NCBI GenBank assembly: GCA_947579665.1
Contig: OX388351.1
Span: forward strand, 620,001 to 684,000
DNA from: Sympetrum striolatum
Lineage: Eukaryota > Arthropoda > Insecta > Odonata > Libellulidae
Direction of reading: 5' to 3'
Length of the DNA: 64,000 nt
The notes beneath the pieces are model-generated. The model saw nothing but the letters and a program-made list of their open reading frames with translations, was not told the DNA's origin and did no database searches. Position numbers and translations under genes: made by a program. Positions 12,724 through 25,400 of this stretch are shown piece by piece (position 1 is the stretch's first letter; each line of letters opens with the position of its first letter).

Positions 12724-12990
12724 CAGTCAGATAATCAGATGGGGAGTACTCAAGAGAGCACATCAACCAAATCTGATGGTGAATTTAGGGTTAGAACATG
12801 GAATGTTCACCTCTGGAGGACTGAAAATTCTGGAAACAGGAAACAAGGAGGTCTTGACATTTGGAGATCAGTGGGATTAAGTGGACTGAGGAGGAATACT
12901 TTTGGACAGGGAGCAACATGATCTTGCAAACTGGATCCATAAGCATGAAGGGGTAGGGGTTATGCTTAGGAGGAGCATCAGAATGCATGT
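12724..12990 (+). pseudogene. LINE endonuclease-domain remnant (RTE-like), frameshifted
   Basis: Conceptual translation gives EFRVRTWNV at 12781-12807. After a shift to another frame near 12810-12830 it gives LETGNKEVLTFGDQWD and later HEGVGVMLRRSIR (from 12944). The TWNVRT-like start, the LETGK-like segment and the H-EGVG-ML block occur in that order in the apurinic/apyrimidinic-type endonuclease of RTE-like non-LTR retrotransposons. In intact elements this domain nicks target DNA to prime reverse transcription. Here it has a frameshift and stops and is too short to work. No reverse transcriptase motif was found downstream. The clade is inferred from these motifs only. Confidence 0.55.
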
Positions 12991-13065
12991 GAAAAGCTTC
13001 CTTCAACGAAAAAAAAATAATAGTCATTGTTAAAATGTCAACTAATCCGACAGGCACAATAGCTG

Positions 13066-13160
13066 TATAATAATAATAATAATAATAATAAATGGACTTT
13101 ATTCGGGCGAGATTGAGACTAGAAAGTCTCTTCTTACACCTAACCCATCGTCTTATGCGA
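13066..13160 (-). repeat. 3' end of a TAA-tailed retroposon, copy A
   Basis: Read on the minus strand, this ends in a (TTA)n tract preceded by AATCTCGCCCGAATAAAG and a short hairpin, AGAGACTTTCTAGTCTC. The same arrangement recurs at 31.1 kb and, diverged, at 43.6 kb. A conserved hairpin plus a trinucleotide tail suggests the 3' end of a SINE or LINE family. The 5' limit is not visible; it could run toward 13400. Confidence 0.6.
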
Positions 13161-13773
13161 AACAGAAGGAAAGAGATAGTTTGCAAAAGTACACGAAGAA
13201 AACTAGTATGTGGATTTTTAAAAAACCTAAGCTGAGGGCTCAGGAAAAAAATTTCCACTGCAGGAAAACACTCACAGGAAGGGGAGTGTGAAAAACCTGC
13301 GAAATCTACAATAGAAAATTATATTTTGATGAAGGAGAAAGAAAAGGGTTATGATAGACAGGCAGTGAAAATATAAAAATTGTACAAAAAGAAAGGAGAA
13401 AAAACATAAATGCATTACAAACAATCAGATAAAATAAATCAACTTCACTAAACTGACATTAATTATAGATTAATTAAAATAAACGTTGAATGGAAAACGC
13501 TGTATAGGTCTACATGCCTATGATGGAGTATGAAAAAATCGATATAGTCTGTGAAAAATACCTTAGAATTTAAAAAAATGTGAAATAAGAAGAGAACTGA
13601 GTAATGCTTGGACAATGGGATTCCACTGACACAAAAAGTGAAGAAGGAAGAACTAAGGGTGAATACGGCTCAGGGCAATAAAATGAATGAATAAAACCAC
13701 TATTAGCATTTCAAACAAATTAACAGCTGTAAAGAAAGAAATGTTGGAACACGGCTGTTAGTGAATTAGAGGT
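13161..13773. other. unassigned, possibly the body of the minus-strand retroposon
   Basis: A-rich on the plus strand, with no second copy in the window to define element boundaries. Confidence 0.3.
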
Positions 13774-14063
13774 TTAGAATCTCCAAAAGCCGTCTTTGTC
13801 GGCGTTCCTCGTCTTGCTTCTTGGTAGTCGGATAAAGCAAGAAAGAAATGACGCATATTATGGTATCCAAGTACCTTTCAAAGGTGATTCCTACGTCCTC
13901 AGGGGTCGTGAAATATGATATTTGCAATGGTATTTTACGACCTCTTCAGGACGGATTGAATAGTACTTTGGGTATCATAATGTGCGGCATTCCTTTCTTC
14001 TTTCTCCACCTACCGGGAACGAAAAGGAGGAACACCGGCAAAGACGGCTTTTGCAGATTTTAA
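13774..14063. mobile_element. foldback MITE, ~290 bp
   Basis: Imperfect inverted arms of about 95 bp frame this element. The left arm starts TTAGAATCTCCAAAAGCCG and the right arm ends CGGCTTTTGCAGATTTTAA. Inside them, GACGCATATTATGGTATCC is mirrored by GGGTATCATAATGTGCGGC. The 71-codon open frame covering 13848-14063 is just a translation of one arm and the centre. No transposase is present. The right boundary abuts the TTAA that precedes the piggyBac-like terminus at 14064. Confidence 0.75.
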
Positions 14064-14280
14064 CACTAGAAGGACGACGGCGGTCATTTTGACCGTTTTC
14101 AGAGTTTAACTTCGAAAATTTCTAACTAAATATTTTTTGAAACTCTTTGACTTTGTTCAATTTAATCCCAAATTTAGTACGATATAATGAAAATTCTGTT
14201 AATACTTATGCGTTAGATTTTACACAAAGTTATACCTAGAAGGATGGCGGCGGTCATTTTGACCGCCTACTTTTAAAATT
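14064..14280. mobile_element. piggyBac-like element terminus
   Basis: TTAA at 14060-14063, the target site of piggyBac transposons, is followed directly by CACTAGAAGGACGACGG and then by GGTCATTTTGACC, a 13-base palindrome-type motif. The block CTAGAAGGAYGRCGGCGGTC with the same palindrome recurs at about 14237-14266, so the terminus carries an internal repeat. CYCTAGAA-type starts next to TTAA are characteristic of piggyBac-like ends. I did not find the matching opposite end, so this may be a truncated element. A TATA-like CATATAAAACC at about 14549 might belong to its promoter, but this is speculative. Confidence 0.5.
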
Positions 14281-17200
14281 CGTAATTAAATACTTTCATA
14301 AGTCAAGAAGACGTATATTTTGCAGAACTTCATAATGTAACTTTACCTCATAATTTGTTTAAATTTTAATTAATTAAAGAAAACGCGGACCGATGTCCTA
14401 AATCTGCCGAGTTTTATACTCTGCAATATTTTTCTTACTCAAACTAGACCACTGAAACTCATATTTTCGGAATAAGTGGTAGAAGGTCCGATTTGTTGAT
14501 AAAAGTCAGTCACGTTACGTCAAAATTGCTATGACATATGACGGAAAGCATATAAAACCACTCGTTCGCGCTTCGGGAAAAACCTCCAGCAAATACGATA
14601 GCGGAAGAATTTTTCGAATTATGTCGTGAAAATTTCCAACTTGGGGTTTCGTCCACGCAAAATCGTTTTATATCATTTATAAATACATAATACCACTTTC
14701 AGCAGGGTTACCAACTTATAAGTTTTTATCATTATAGAATGTTCTTCAAATTATTTTTAGGCAGATACATAAATAACTTAAATCTTACTACCTACATTCA
14801 TTTTAACTTTTTCAGGAAGTAACAAATTCTCTTCCATTTAAATCATTTAATATTCCTGCATTTCCTGTATACCTTGGTCTCTCAATGAAAAATTTTATTC
14901 ACAATAAGAAGTAAGGCTTTCAAAGGTAAAATCATGCTTCCTCAGAAATTTGAGACCTAATACTCCCAAAAAAGGAAAATGAAGGCACTCAACGGACCCT
15001 GATGCTTATTCCTTTTGATTTTATTGACTTATGCTGGAAGTTATAATGACCTGGGAGTGGCTAGTAAGTGATTACCTGGGCACAATCTGAGGAGAAATAA
15101 ATATTCTATTATCCTCAGCATGAGTGTAAAGAATAAGACCTGAAAGTTTACTTTAGGCGCATATGATTACTTGCTAAAGACCAAGTAAGAGCGCCAGTGC
15201 CTCATTTAGGCAAGGTACTAAAAGCACTGAGCCAACACACCAACAGAAAGCGCCAAAAATGGCACTGTTCACTTAATAAAAATTAACATACTTTGACTTG
15301 GGAAAGCAAATTTCCAGGTTAATTTGGCTACATCCTCAATATCCCTGACTTTTCCAAGTTTTTCAAAGCCATTTTAAATTCCCTGACATTTACAGGATTT
15401 CCAGGTCTGTAGCAAATCTGGTCTTGAATTATCTTTTTTTTACTAGGAACCACTCTTGGGAATATTACTCACATATGATGTAATATCTGTAGTATTTGTA
15501 TGTTATTATGACCCTGACTTCGCCAAGCTTGTGAAAAGAACACATTTAAAATAAAGATCGTTGAATTCAGCGAGTTCAACGAATGAATCTTGAGAAAATG
15601 ATGGAATGGGCATTTTTCTATGATTTTCATTTATTCTTAAGAGGATTTGTTTCATGAGCTACAATATTCATTTAACTGAACTTGAAAATATACGCGGGTT
15701 TAATATTATATATTTTTCGTGTTTGTTGAATAAAAATAGATTTTTCAAAACTAAATTAATCAAATTTCAAGCTCAAGCCATTTTGAAGTTCATTCTGCAG
15801 CATACGCTTCTAAATCTTTTGTGAGTAGATATATTTAAGATGAGCACCTCAACCATAAAATAGGAATGCCCTCTACTTTTCAATCATTCAATCATTTCAG
15901 TCAATTTTAATCTTTATGACTAGATTACTTCCATAAGTGAGTATTTTCTTTCAAATTACTTTTTTTATCCTCAAATCCATCATATTATGTGATCTAGAAA
16001 ATTCTTTATCTCGTAATTTCTGGGAATAGAACACATGAAAATTGCTTTTCAACATTTTTACAGAGGCTTCTTTTAGATACCAAGATAAAAAATCTCACAA
16101 CCTACGTTCAACATCCAACGCACTCGTTTCTTTTCGAAGTTAACTTTGACATCTGAGAAAGACTCAAATTTCGAGTAAAACTAATCCTGGCAAAGGAGAA
16201 ATGCCCCACTAATTCCACAGCCCTTCCCTAATCTCCCTTTTGGAATCTTTGGTAAATCTCATTACTGAAGCTTTCCTTACGCCATATTCCACTTTGCTCG
16301 ATTTGAAGACTTAAGCAGCATCTGCGACATCTTTTGACTCAAAAACCTAATCATCCGCAATCTGACTTCATTATCCTTCCTCTAATGAACTCATAATACT
16401 TTTGCTACCTCATCTTTGGAATAGTCGAGAGGGTAATCCCGCCCCATTGCCCTATTTCACTCCGCTCAAATTACAAAGCATTATCGCATTAATAAAAGGA
16501 CTACGTTCGTAATTTGTCTCTCCAATACGTCCCATAATTTTCGCTTCTGAATGGAAGCAGACGCATTCATTTCCCTGCGAAAGACGTCTTGAATTTTTTC
16601 ATAAAGACTTATTATAGGTCTCCTACAGTCCTCTGCTATCATGAATAGAATATTACTATCTAACGAATTTAGACCTTATCTCTGACTTATTATCCTAGAT
16701 GTTAAGCAAACGAAATAGAAGAGAATGTTGAATGAAAATCATATCCTTCGTTTTAAAGGTTTATCATCACAAAAGTATATTTTTAGTATCGATAAAATAA
16801 AATTTAGTTCAAGTAAACAAATAGTAAATATATTGAAAATTTCAATTTACATAAGGATTATTTACTTCATTGCATAAATAATGATTTTATCACTATCCTA
16901 TACTTATTAATTACAATGAGTTTACTTCCTTCGAGTAATTGGATAAACAGTTATGTATTTGATGGATTTAGCATTATTGTAGAGAAGTATTTCATGAGCA
17001 ATGACGTAATGTCACATTTCTTTCTAATGCTAAAAAATAGTTACTGAAAAATACAGCGATATTTTGAACACCGTTTTCGATTTTCTGAGTTTTTCAGATG
17101 TAGAAATTTGAATGTTAAGGTTAGAAGTTTGGTAATTCATTGTGTATTCAATATAGTAAGGTTTGGCAAAGATACAGACAATCTTAAAGATGTGCGGTCA

Positions 17201-19279
17201 GCTATTGGAACAAAATAAAGGTCTACCATCGGTATCGGTATTATATTTGGAATTGATATGATGTAAAAAGAAATGACGTTTATAAACTATAAGATACCTT
17301 CAAATAGAATCATGGAAAGTTAGATGTGTGAAATAATTCTCCTCAAACACTCCATGGTACTAAACTATGAAATATGGTTCACTAAATAAAATTTACTGAT
17401 CGCCATAAAAACCTCTTGATTTATATAGCCGAAGCAACTGTTATTAAACTCCCATTAAAAGTTTTATAATTCCCACGGGGAAACTTCAATAAAATTTTAG
17501 GGAAATCGTCTTGCGGCACAAGTTGATAAAGTGAAGGAATATCAATTGTATTCATCCTGATTGATGGCCCCATTCATACTGCATGCAGATGCTGCAACGG
17601 AGTTATGAATTGCTGCAAGAGGATGACGCTGGAGCGGAAAAAAGCAGCTCCATCCATATTATTTTGCGAGGGTCTAATTTTTTTAGCGATCATTTAACGC
17701 GGAAAATTTCTCTTTTAACGGCTCTGCCGTCAGTTGAGAACGGATGCTGGTATTCACGGTCCTACGGGATTATTTTCCGCTTTCATTAATGGCACATCTC
17801 ATCAATCTCTCCCGGATATCATAATCAACACTTTCATCCGTTATTTCTCCTAGAAGCATATGGAGCCACGATCGAATTTACGGCTTCAAAGTGTGACGGG
17901 GTTTTATAATTAAATGTTGGATCAGAGAAAAAGTTGTAACCAACAGATAGGAAAGTTTGATGATAAAGAATCGGTATTTTGCGTATATAGGGGGGCTTAT
18001 ATATATCGAGACTTCATTCGACAAGAAGTGATCAATTACCGAAGCGCATTTTGAAGAAATTCTCTTATATAAGAGTTACTGTAATAAAGAAGGAAAATCT
18101 CTCTCTTTTTCTTCTAATTGAAACTGCACTTTTTCCCAGAATTTTCAATACGTGCCATTTGGAGATCTATTTGACCGTGAGTGAATGAGTTTCTTACTCG
18201 ATAAATTTAAGAGATGATCAATTTTCGCCTATATTCAGTCATAGTGTAGTCAGCTGAATGACTTTTTTAATTATCCTTTTCCACTTGAGTTAGATGTTGG
18301 GTCAGGTGACGCCAATTTACTCAACATTCATCAATTAATTCAAGCAATACAAAAAATTCTAAATATTAATATATAATAAATAGAGCATAAAAAGCCCTCC
18401 AATTAACTATAGTACTTTACTGCAAAAGTAAGTTACAATTTATATAGCTATAATTTACATATGAATCTACAGCAGCTACTAACTGCATGTATGTGCATTT
18501 TATTGCAAGTACATACATACATTACGGATCACTCTGACAAATCAACAAAAGTCTTAAGTAAGTAAAAACAAATATCATTACATAAAAGCAATTCCAACTA
18601 ACAGCTGATACATAAAAACAGAGCTTTGTAATTTTTATAAGTGAATCTGCAAAACCTAGAATAAATGTGAGTTGGTTAACATGAACTTTTTAATTATTAT
18701 ATACATTATTATTATTATTAAAATAATGAGCCAGCAGTACGCTTCCTTTCCTAAGATAGGTGCAATATTCAAAATATGCATGAGATCGGTGGACGATAAT
18801 TTACTTCCCTTTATTCTGAAATTATGACTTTGATTAAAAATAAATGTGGTATGAGATTTCTCTTTATTTGAGGAATAATATCTAAATATTTTTTTAGCTT
18901 TCAAAACTTAGTCGTAGGGCAAAACGTCATATTGACATCTATTAACAAATTTCCATATTAGATATGCTGTTTTGTCTTGTGAAATGATAAATGACTATCA
19001 GAAGTTGTGAATACAGAATTTAGAAATATTTAGGCAGTGATTTACAATAATCACGATAAGAAATTTTTAATTTATTAACCTTTAAAAATTCTGGGATCAC
19101 TAAGATATACTGGCTTATTGATGTTGCATGGAGCAATCATTAGATTCGCTGGGAGGGCACTGCCATAATGGTGTAAAAATGGCCAATGTTTTGCACTAAA
19201 GTATAATGGTTTACTTAGTCCCTAGGATACCATTCCTTTTTATAAAGTGATGATTTATAAAATAATTATCAAATCAAAT
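14281..19279. other. unassigned AT-rich sequence, 5 kb
   Basis: No inverted ends, tandem arrays or coding motifs were recognised. The one notable frame (17583-17789, plus, 68 codons) sits in a small GC-richer patch without domain or splice evidence. An (ATT)n run occurs near 18705-18722. Confidence 0.4.
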
Positions 19280-19359
19280 TTATAATAAAGAGTCACAAAC
19301 ACCTTAAACTGTCAAAGATTTTACTTTGAAAGTAGGTGTTTGTGACTTTTTATTATAAC
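19280..19359. mobile_element. near-palindromic mini-MITE, 80 bp
   Basis: TTATAATAAAGAGTCACAAA and CACCT on the left are mirrored by AGGTG and TTTGTGACTTTTTATTATAA on the right, with an inner CTTTGA/TCAAAG. It could be a very short MITE or a solo palindrome. As RNA it would form a stable hairpin of about 30 bp. No target duplication was identified. Confidence 0.6.
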
Positions 19360-19858
19360 ATTTGCTGTCAGTGATGAGTCTCTATTGAAATCAAATTTAG
19401 ACAATAAATACACCTGAGCTATTCAATATCCGAACCTAAAGATGCAAATACTTGTAAATATTTATAAAATCGATACCTAATTCTAGGACAAGTTTTTCGC
19501 TAGGTCCATTAATATATAAGAAATTACAGATTTTGATTCATTGTAAATTATAAATTTTAATTAAATGTTTACACCGAATATCGCAGGAAACACTTCGCTG
19601 GAAAATGCATCCTAATTTAATAGTCTTCGCAGTCACCGACCATAATCATATTGGTATGAACACTGTTTTGAGCGCTCCAGACTAAATTCAAAACAATCAA
19701 AATCAGGCGCCGTTTTCCAAAATATGAATTTGGACAAGAGAGTCAAAGCCGAAGAAAAAATAAATCTCGAGAACTCAAATTGACGCAAAATTTTCCACCG
19801 AGAGAAAGACGTCTGAGCATTGCTTTCCGAAGAATTTGATTAATTTCCTGCAAATCTT

Positions 19859-20401
19859 ATGAATTTAAATCGCACTCGGGGGAGTGCAAAAATTCGGAGG
19901 CAAAACCAGTTTCGGGGTTTTTGCCAAATATTCGCTCGCATTCCATATAATTTCAGATCCTTTCCCCGTCTCTTTCTCGTAATTTATTCCTCTTCCTCCG
20001 GAATTCCGAAAGTGCTACTTTTCCTTATCTACGCCATCTCACCAATTCCCTTTTCCATTAGCATTCTTCTCTTTCCTCCATTTTGTTCATATACCCACTC
20101 TGCCTCCAATTTGTCCATTTCCGACTTTCCCCGCTTCCAGACGAAGGAATTTTCATATCGGGTCTCTTCCCGTATCTCTTGCGACTCCTTCCGGATACAC
20201 TCTAGCGCAGAGAGTACCTTCTATAAGCGTGCAATTTCCTCTGATCAAAGTCACCTGATACCGTATATTCTCCAGTCCAAGTCACTGCTTTTTAGATTCT
20301 TGCAGCTTCGAGAGATTGGGTGCATCTTAGATTCACGATCTAAAGCGCATTTTCTTGAGGCGGGTACCTCAAAGAAACTTCATATTAGCTATAACGAATA
20401 A
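19859..20401 (+). other. longest open frame in the window (180 codons), probably non-coding
   Basis: The product is dominated by Ser, Phe, Ile, Leu and Arg and comes from a pyrimidine-rich, somewhat GC-richer tract. I recognise no domain, and the repeated FPRF, FRFL and SSS-type runs look like composition rather than folding. There is no acceptor or donor pattern at its edges. Length alone is weak evidence, since pyrimidine-rich DNA rarely forms stop codons. If real it would be a novel low-complexity exon. Confidence 0.12.
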
Positions 20402-20530
20402 ACTGCAATTTTAGTTTTCCCAGTGCCCTAACTTCGTGATCAATCACTATCGCTCTTCTAGTAGGTTACAGTAAATAAAAAAATACGCTTGCGACACCTC
20501 GCAGTGAAGTATAATAAAAATACTTTAAAG

Positions 20531-20862
20531 TGCTGTGTGCATTAGAGTATAAGCTGAGACGAGTATCAGCCGAGGCACCTAAATTTATCACAAACACCGG
20601 GAAAAGTAATTTACTCGAATTAGGGTCGATGTTAATGTTTGAATAAAAATTCAATACGACGACTCCCACCACACGGTAAGAGATTGTGGAGAAAATTATA
20701 AAAAGATTTGTTAATTAAGCAAGTGGGGAATTTACAAGCCGACTTAGGCAGACTATTTCCACTGGAGAACAAGTGGGGCCCTTGCTCGAGTATAAGCCGA
20801 GGAGGGCGCTTTCAGCATAAAACATGAGCTGGAAAACTCGGCTCACTCTCGTATGCACGATA
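20531..20862. mobile_element. AAGCYGAG-family inverted-end element, short copy
   Basis: The left end reads GTGTGCATTAGAGTATAAGC. The right end, inverted, reads CGTGCATACGAGAGTGAGCC, which gives imperfect terminal inverted repeats of about 25 bp. Further copies of the internal motif CTCGAGTATAAGCCGAG lie near the right end. The 730-bp element at 46.8 kb shares these terminal and subterminal motifs. Multiple subterminal motif copies and lack of coding capacity fit a non-autonomous, possibly hAT-type, DNA transposon. The superfamily is an inference. Confidence 0.55.
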
Positions 20863-21046
20863 ATTAACGGATATCACTTCATTGCAACCCTGCCCAGATG
20901 TCTTGGTACTTTGATGGCAAATAGCATGCGTCTTATAATCGCATAATTATTCCCGAATTTTAGATTCGTCTTAGATACGGGTGAACATTAGAATCGATAA
21001 ATTATAGTAATCTGCGACAGTGAAATATTCTAAATTTCATTAGAAA

Positions 21047-21342
21047 ATGGTTCCCCCAACTATGTTCCGGGGAACACCATTTTTCCGCTGATCCTGAATA
21101 AGTGTTCCGCGGCACTTTGTAGCATTAATGGAGAATTTGAGGATAAACGTCATTAATGCTTTATTTATTCATATGTTTATGTTTATGTTATAATATTATA
21201 GTTTAATATTTAAAAATAATTTCTAAATAAATAATTAGTTGTAATTAAATGATTTTTAAAATTTTACAAGTAGAATTACCTAACCTAATAATAAGCTAAG
21301 TGTTCCGTTAAACTTCCCAGGTTTGCGAAGTGTTCCATTACA
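21047..21342. mobile_element. possible hAT-like MITE remnant
   Basis: The left side contains GGTTCCCCCAACTATGTTCC followed by GGGGAACACC and a later GTGTTCCGCGGCA. The right side contains GTGTTCCGTTAAAC and GTGTTCCATTACAG. Repeated GTTCC motifs near both ends resemble some hAT-type MITEs, but the ends pair poorly. It abuts the Helitron-like copy at 21343, which may have inserted into its edge. Confidence 0.3.
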
Positions 21343-21469
21343 GAAAAAATCTGATGTGGCCAGCACATGACTTTCTCCATATATATAAGATGTAAATAAT
21401 TATCTACCGCAGTAATTTCGAACTCTATATTCCATCTAAACTTGGAAAATGAGTGATTAATATATATAT

Positions 21470-21507
<38 letters not shown>

Positions 21508-22407
21508 TTATCTTTGACGCCAAAAACATTATTAATAATGTTTTACGGAACATGATAGATGAAAAACGATGAAATTGGTCTTCCGCCCATAGAGCCCAGA
21601 GCGCCCACAAAGTACATAATCAGCAACTTCCGGTTTATCAGTATTTCATGAATAACTCCTACACAATCAGTGATACAAAAATATGTTTCAACCAAAAGTC
21701 ATAGTAAATTATATTTTCTAAAACTTTTATAAAAAACAGTATATACCTAAATATCATATTTATGGAGATATTATGAAAACCGGAAATGAGCTTTGAAGAA
21801 TGAAGCTCAACTTCCGGTTAACCGATTTACTCCAAAAACTAATCAACTCTAACGACTATATTAAAAGTAATATATATGAAATTTGGTGTTGATCCGACAA
21901 ATAGTTTTTATGTTAGAGCGCCCACAAAGTACATAATCATCTTCTTCCGGTTTATCAGTATTTCACGAATAACTCCTAATCAAACGGTGATACAAAAATA
22001 TGTTAAATACAAAAGTTATAGTAAATAACATAATCTAAAACTTTTATAAGTAAAACAATATACGTATATATCATATTTATGGAGATATTTTGAAAACCGG
22101 AAATGAGCTTTAATGAATAAAGCTCGACTTCCGGTTGACCGATTTACTCCAAAAACTAATCAACTCTGACAGCACACACCACAGTACTATATATGAAGTT
22201 TGGTATTGATACAACTAATAGTTTTCACGTTAGAGCGCCCACTATCACACACACACACACACACACATACACACAGACATCATTCTGAAAATGGTCAAAA
22301 CGTGTTCTACGGACCCCAAAACGTGTATTTCCGTTGAAAACTCGAAGTCGAATTTTTTCATGAAAACAATACTTTCTCTATACTTCGTATATGGAGAAAG
22401 TAAAAAA
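21343..22407 (-). mobile_element. Helitron-like non-autonomous element, copy 2
   Basis: Minus-strand copy of the family described at 10874. On the plus strand it starts with the 3' palindrome GATGTGGCCAGCACATG and GACTTTCTCCATATATA, and ends with CTTTCTCTATACTTCGTATA, GGAGAAAG and an A run. GGGCGC-type unit borders, seen as AGCGCCCAC, fall near 21601, 21918 and 22233. A TA-rich run (21461-21506) and a CA run (22246-22275) are internal. It encodes no protein. Confidence 0.6.
21461..21506. repeat. (TA)n microsatellite
   Basis: An alternating TA tract with one TAAA interruption, inside Helitron-like copy 2. The other copies have short or no TA tracts at this site, so it probably expanded after insertion. 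Confidence 0.95.
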
Positions 22408-25400
22408 TGGGAAACCCTGCCTAAGAAAATAGTTTGCACTTTCTTCAATCATTCATGTTTCACTCCTGGATTTATATTTTACGCATATTACTATTATCCT
22501 ACGTCTAAGACTGCGACCTTTAAGAAAAGGGGTTGGGGATGAGAGGTTGGAAGGAAGACGGGCCTTCCACATTGTCGCAATAAAGACTTCGGTTTCCCAT
22601 CCTCCCCTTTACCGCTCCACCTTAAACACCTCCGTATTTGAGTATATGACCCCTAAAGATGCCTAAAGCTTATTGTTTAACAAAACAAGCCGTCATAAAT
22701 TTTTATTCTTTAGGCTGTTTTTGTTTAAATTCATAATCTTATTTGATTTCCACGAATTCCTTACTACGGACGAGAATATTGTGGAATCGATCGACTTCAA
22801 AAGATCTTCCAAGTCCAAGAGCCGTTCTCTATGTGACATTTTTATGAAAGGTTTGGCATGTAACAGGTTTTAACTAAGAGCGTAAAATAATAAAAGAAGC
22901 AATTTCGATAGTTTGTAAAGTATTTGCTGACTTTCAGACAAAATTAGGCGTTTAATTTTAACTCCAGTATTTCTAACGAAAACTCATAATGCGCATAAAT
23001 GCTCTAAGTTAGGAAAATGAGACAGCAGATTATTATTAATATCTTTCTCTCGAAAACATTTGACGTATTTAATTGTAAAATAATGAAGAGAAGCTTATAA
23101 AAGAAACCAAATTGAAAAAGTGAACGATGCTGGTCTTGCCCTCTCAATAGCTACAGGGGATTTTAAATACGGGGGTATTTATTATGTCAATGCCGGAATT
23201 ATTTAAATCAAAATCTGTGGAATCAATAATTTTTGCCATTTCCTTTAAGGTACTGCGAAAGTTTAACACGTGATATAGCTGAATTGAAATGTAGATTCGA
23301 TAACAATTCAACGCGATTATTTTAACTCAATATTTGAGAAATTAAATGTAAAATAAGACATCGAATTTGTTTATTTTCATCCTTTCTTGTTCAGTGATGC
23401 TTTAGAATGAAAATAAATGGAAATTGAATAATCAAAATCATGTACATTGGTATTCAAGTAAATAAACTATTATTTGAGGAAAATGTCTAAAATCAATATT
23501 ATGACTTGCAGCAGATCAAACAATGGAAATGCCATTTTCATAGTATTATACCTAGATATTACTTAGAGTGTGTACACCGACTTGTACCGACCACTCAGTG
23601 TAAGGTGTTGGGGGAATACATAATGTAAAAGGAAATTTAGAATCGTATCTATTCTGCTAAATTTCATTTTTTGAAATTTTGTTTTTATTTTTTTAAGGTT
23701 TTATTTTTGAAGATAAAAATTTAGAAAAATATTCATTCCAAGCTTTCAATTATACTGTATTGAAGGTTAGATTAACATCACCCCACGGTAAGAACTACAC
23801 GCGAGCCAGTAAACCGAGGTGATGTAAAGCTGTGATAGCCATAATATTACACGCAATTACGATTCACATCCCTCTCGTCTACAACCATTAGCATTTAAGG
23901 CAGGATCGTTATCCTTTCATTGGCTGCCTCTAATTTCCCCAATGGACGATCAATCATTTCGGCTGACCATTGACGTATTCCCTTTCAGGCAGACAATAGA
24001 GACTTGGGAGATAACCTTTGGTGAAAACAACCCGAAAAAGCTCCTTATTTTGACCAAAGAAGAACGCCGCAGAGGATATTAATCAAAAGTGAATGGAAAA
24101 AAAATTATAAATCCTCGGGAGGATGGGACCGAAGAAAATCTCTCATTTTTAAAAAGAAATCCTCGGAATAAAGGATTTTTGGAAGGCGATTGGATCATTG
24201 CGAAGGTCTTTATTCTTTTTTTTTTTGACGGAGAGCAATATTGGTGTCTGCAAATGGTGCGTGGCTGATGAATGGTGTTCAATTAAAAGCGACGCTGATG
24301 ACAGTTTTAGGCATTAGGTGTCGTTTTAATCACGGGGATGTCATTAGAGGCGGTGATGATTGAACCCAACTTCAGCCATTATCGGCAGAATACGCTGTCG
24401 CCATCTCCGGTTGTGGCGGAATGAATCTTCTTGGATTTATCGCCTAAGAATTAATAAATCGGGAGAATGTCGGGAGCGTAACATAACTGCATAATGTATG
24501 TAATGATACAGCGAATGTAGGCACACTGAGTGATTCCATTAGGCTCTTAGCAACGGCTCCTTCTTTTGTAACTTCTTCAAGTTTCCTCCATTTTGAGTGA
24601 AAATTTACAATATTTAAAAGTAAAGATGGCGAAAGAAAAATATATCATTGAAATATTTAAAATTATACCCATTAAGATTAGATACAGCAACATATAAAAT
24701 TATGAGAAACTGTATTTATCATATTCGACGTTCTCTTAAGTAAACCTTTGGACATCTCAGATAACTTTTATTCGAAATGGAACCACAGGAAATCTAATGG
24801 AAATATTTTTCGTTCAGGTTTATTTAATAAAAACCGTTTTTGTTTCTATGCCATATTGCATCTCACACAAAGTATTTGAACCGGTTCAGCCCATTGTTTT
24901 TCGTTCCGATAAAATATTCCCTGTGCAAGGTTTGTATATCTAAAATTGAATTTAGTTTAATTAAATTTTGGAATAAAATTTACATAATATCTCCGATAAA
25001 AGAATAAGTTCCGTTATTAAATTTACATGATCATTCTTAAGTTGGATATCACTGTTAGAAATTGATTGAATACACCTTCTGTTACAATTGAGAGTACGAA
25101 CTGATAATCAACAAAGATTACGGTTTCATCTATTCCCGGCTTAGGCTCATGTTAAAAGGATTTAACTTTTCTGCATTGGTTTTGTTTATACTCCTGCATA
25201 TAGGTATTTTTTTCGGTTACCTTTTGGTTTCAGTTTGATGTGCTTTTTTGATTTTGCCGACGCCTACATTCCATTCAAACCTATCAACCTTTTACCTGAA
25301 AGCGCTATAATGTGATACATCGCATAGCAGTGCAGCAAACGAAAAATATTGGAGAAGTGTTCTGGATAGACAACCTGGAAAATGTGCAACTTGCTAATAC

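Noticed and set aside
12791..13258. 155-codon minus-strand open frame
   Set aside because: It runs antisense through the LINE relic and through the TAA-tailed retroposon end, so it is a translation of repeats (with a poly-Tyr run from the trinucleotide tract).
13848..14063. 71-codon plus-strand open frame
   Set aside because: It lies wholly inside the foldback MITE.
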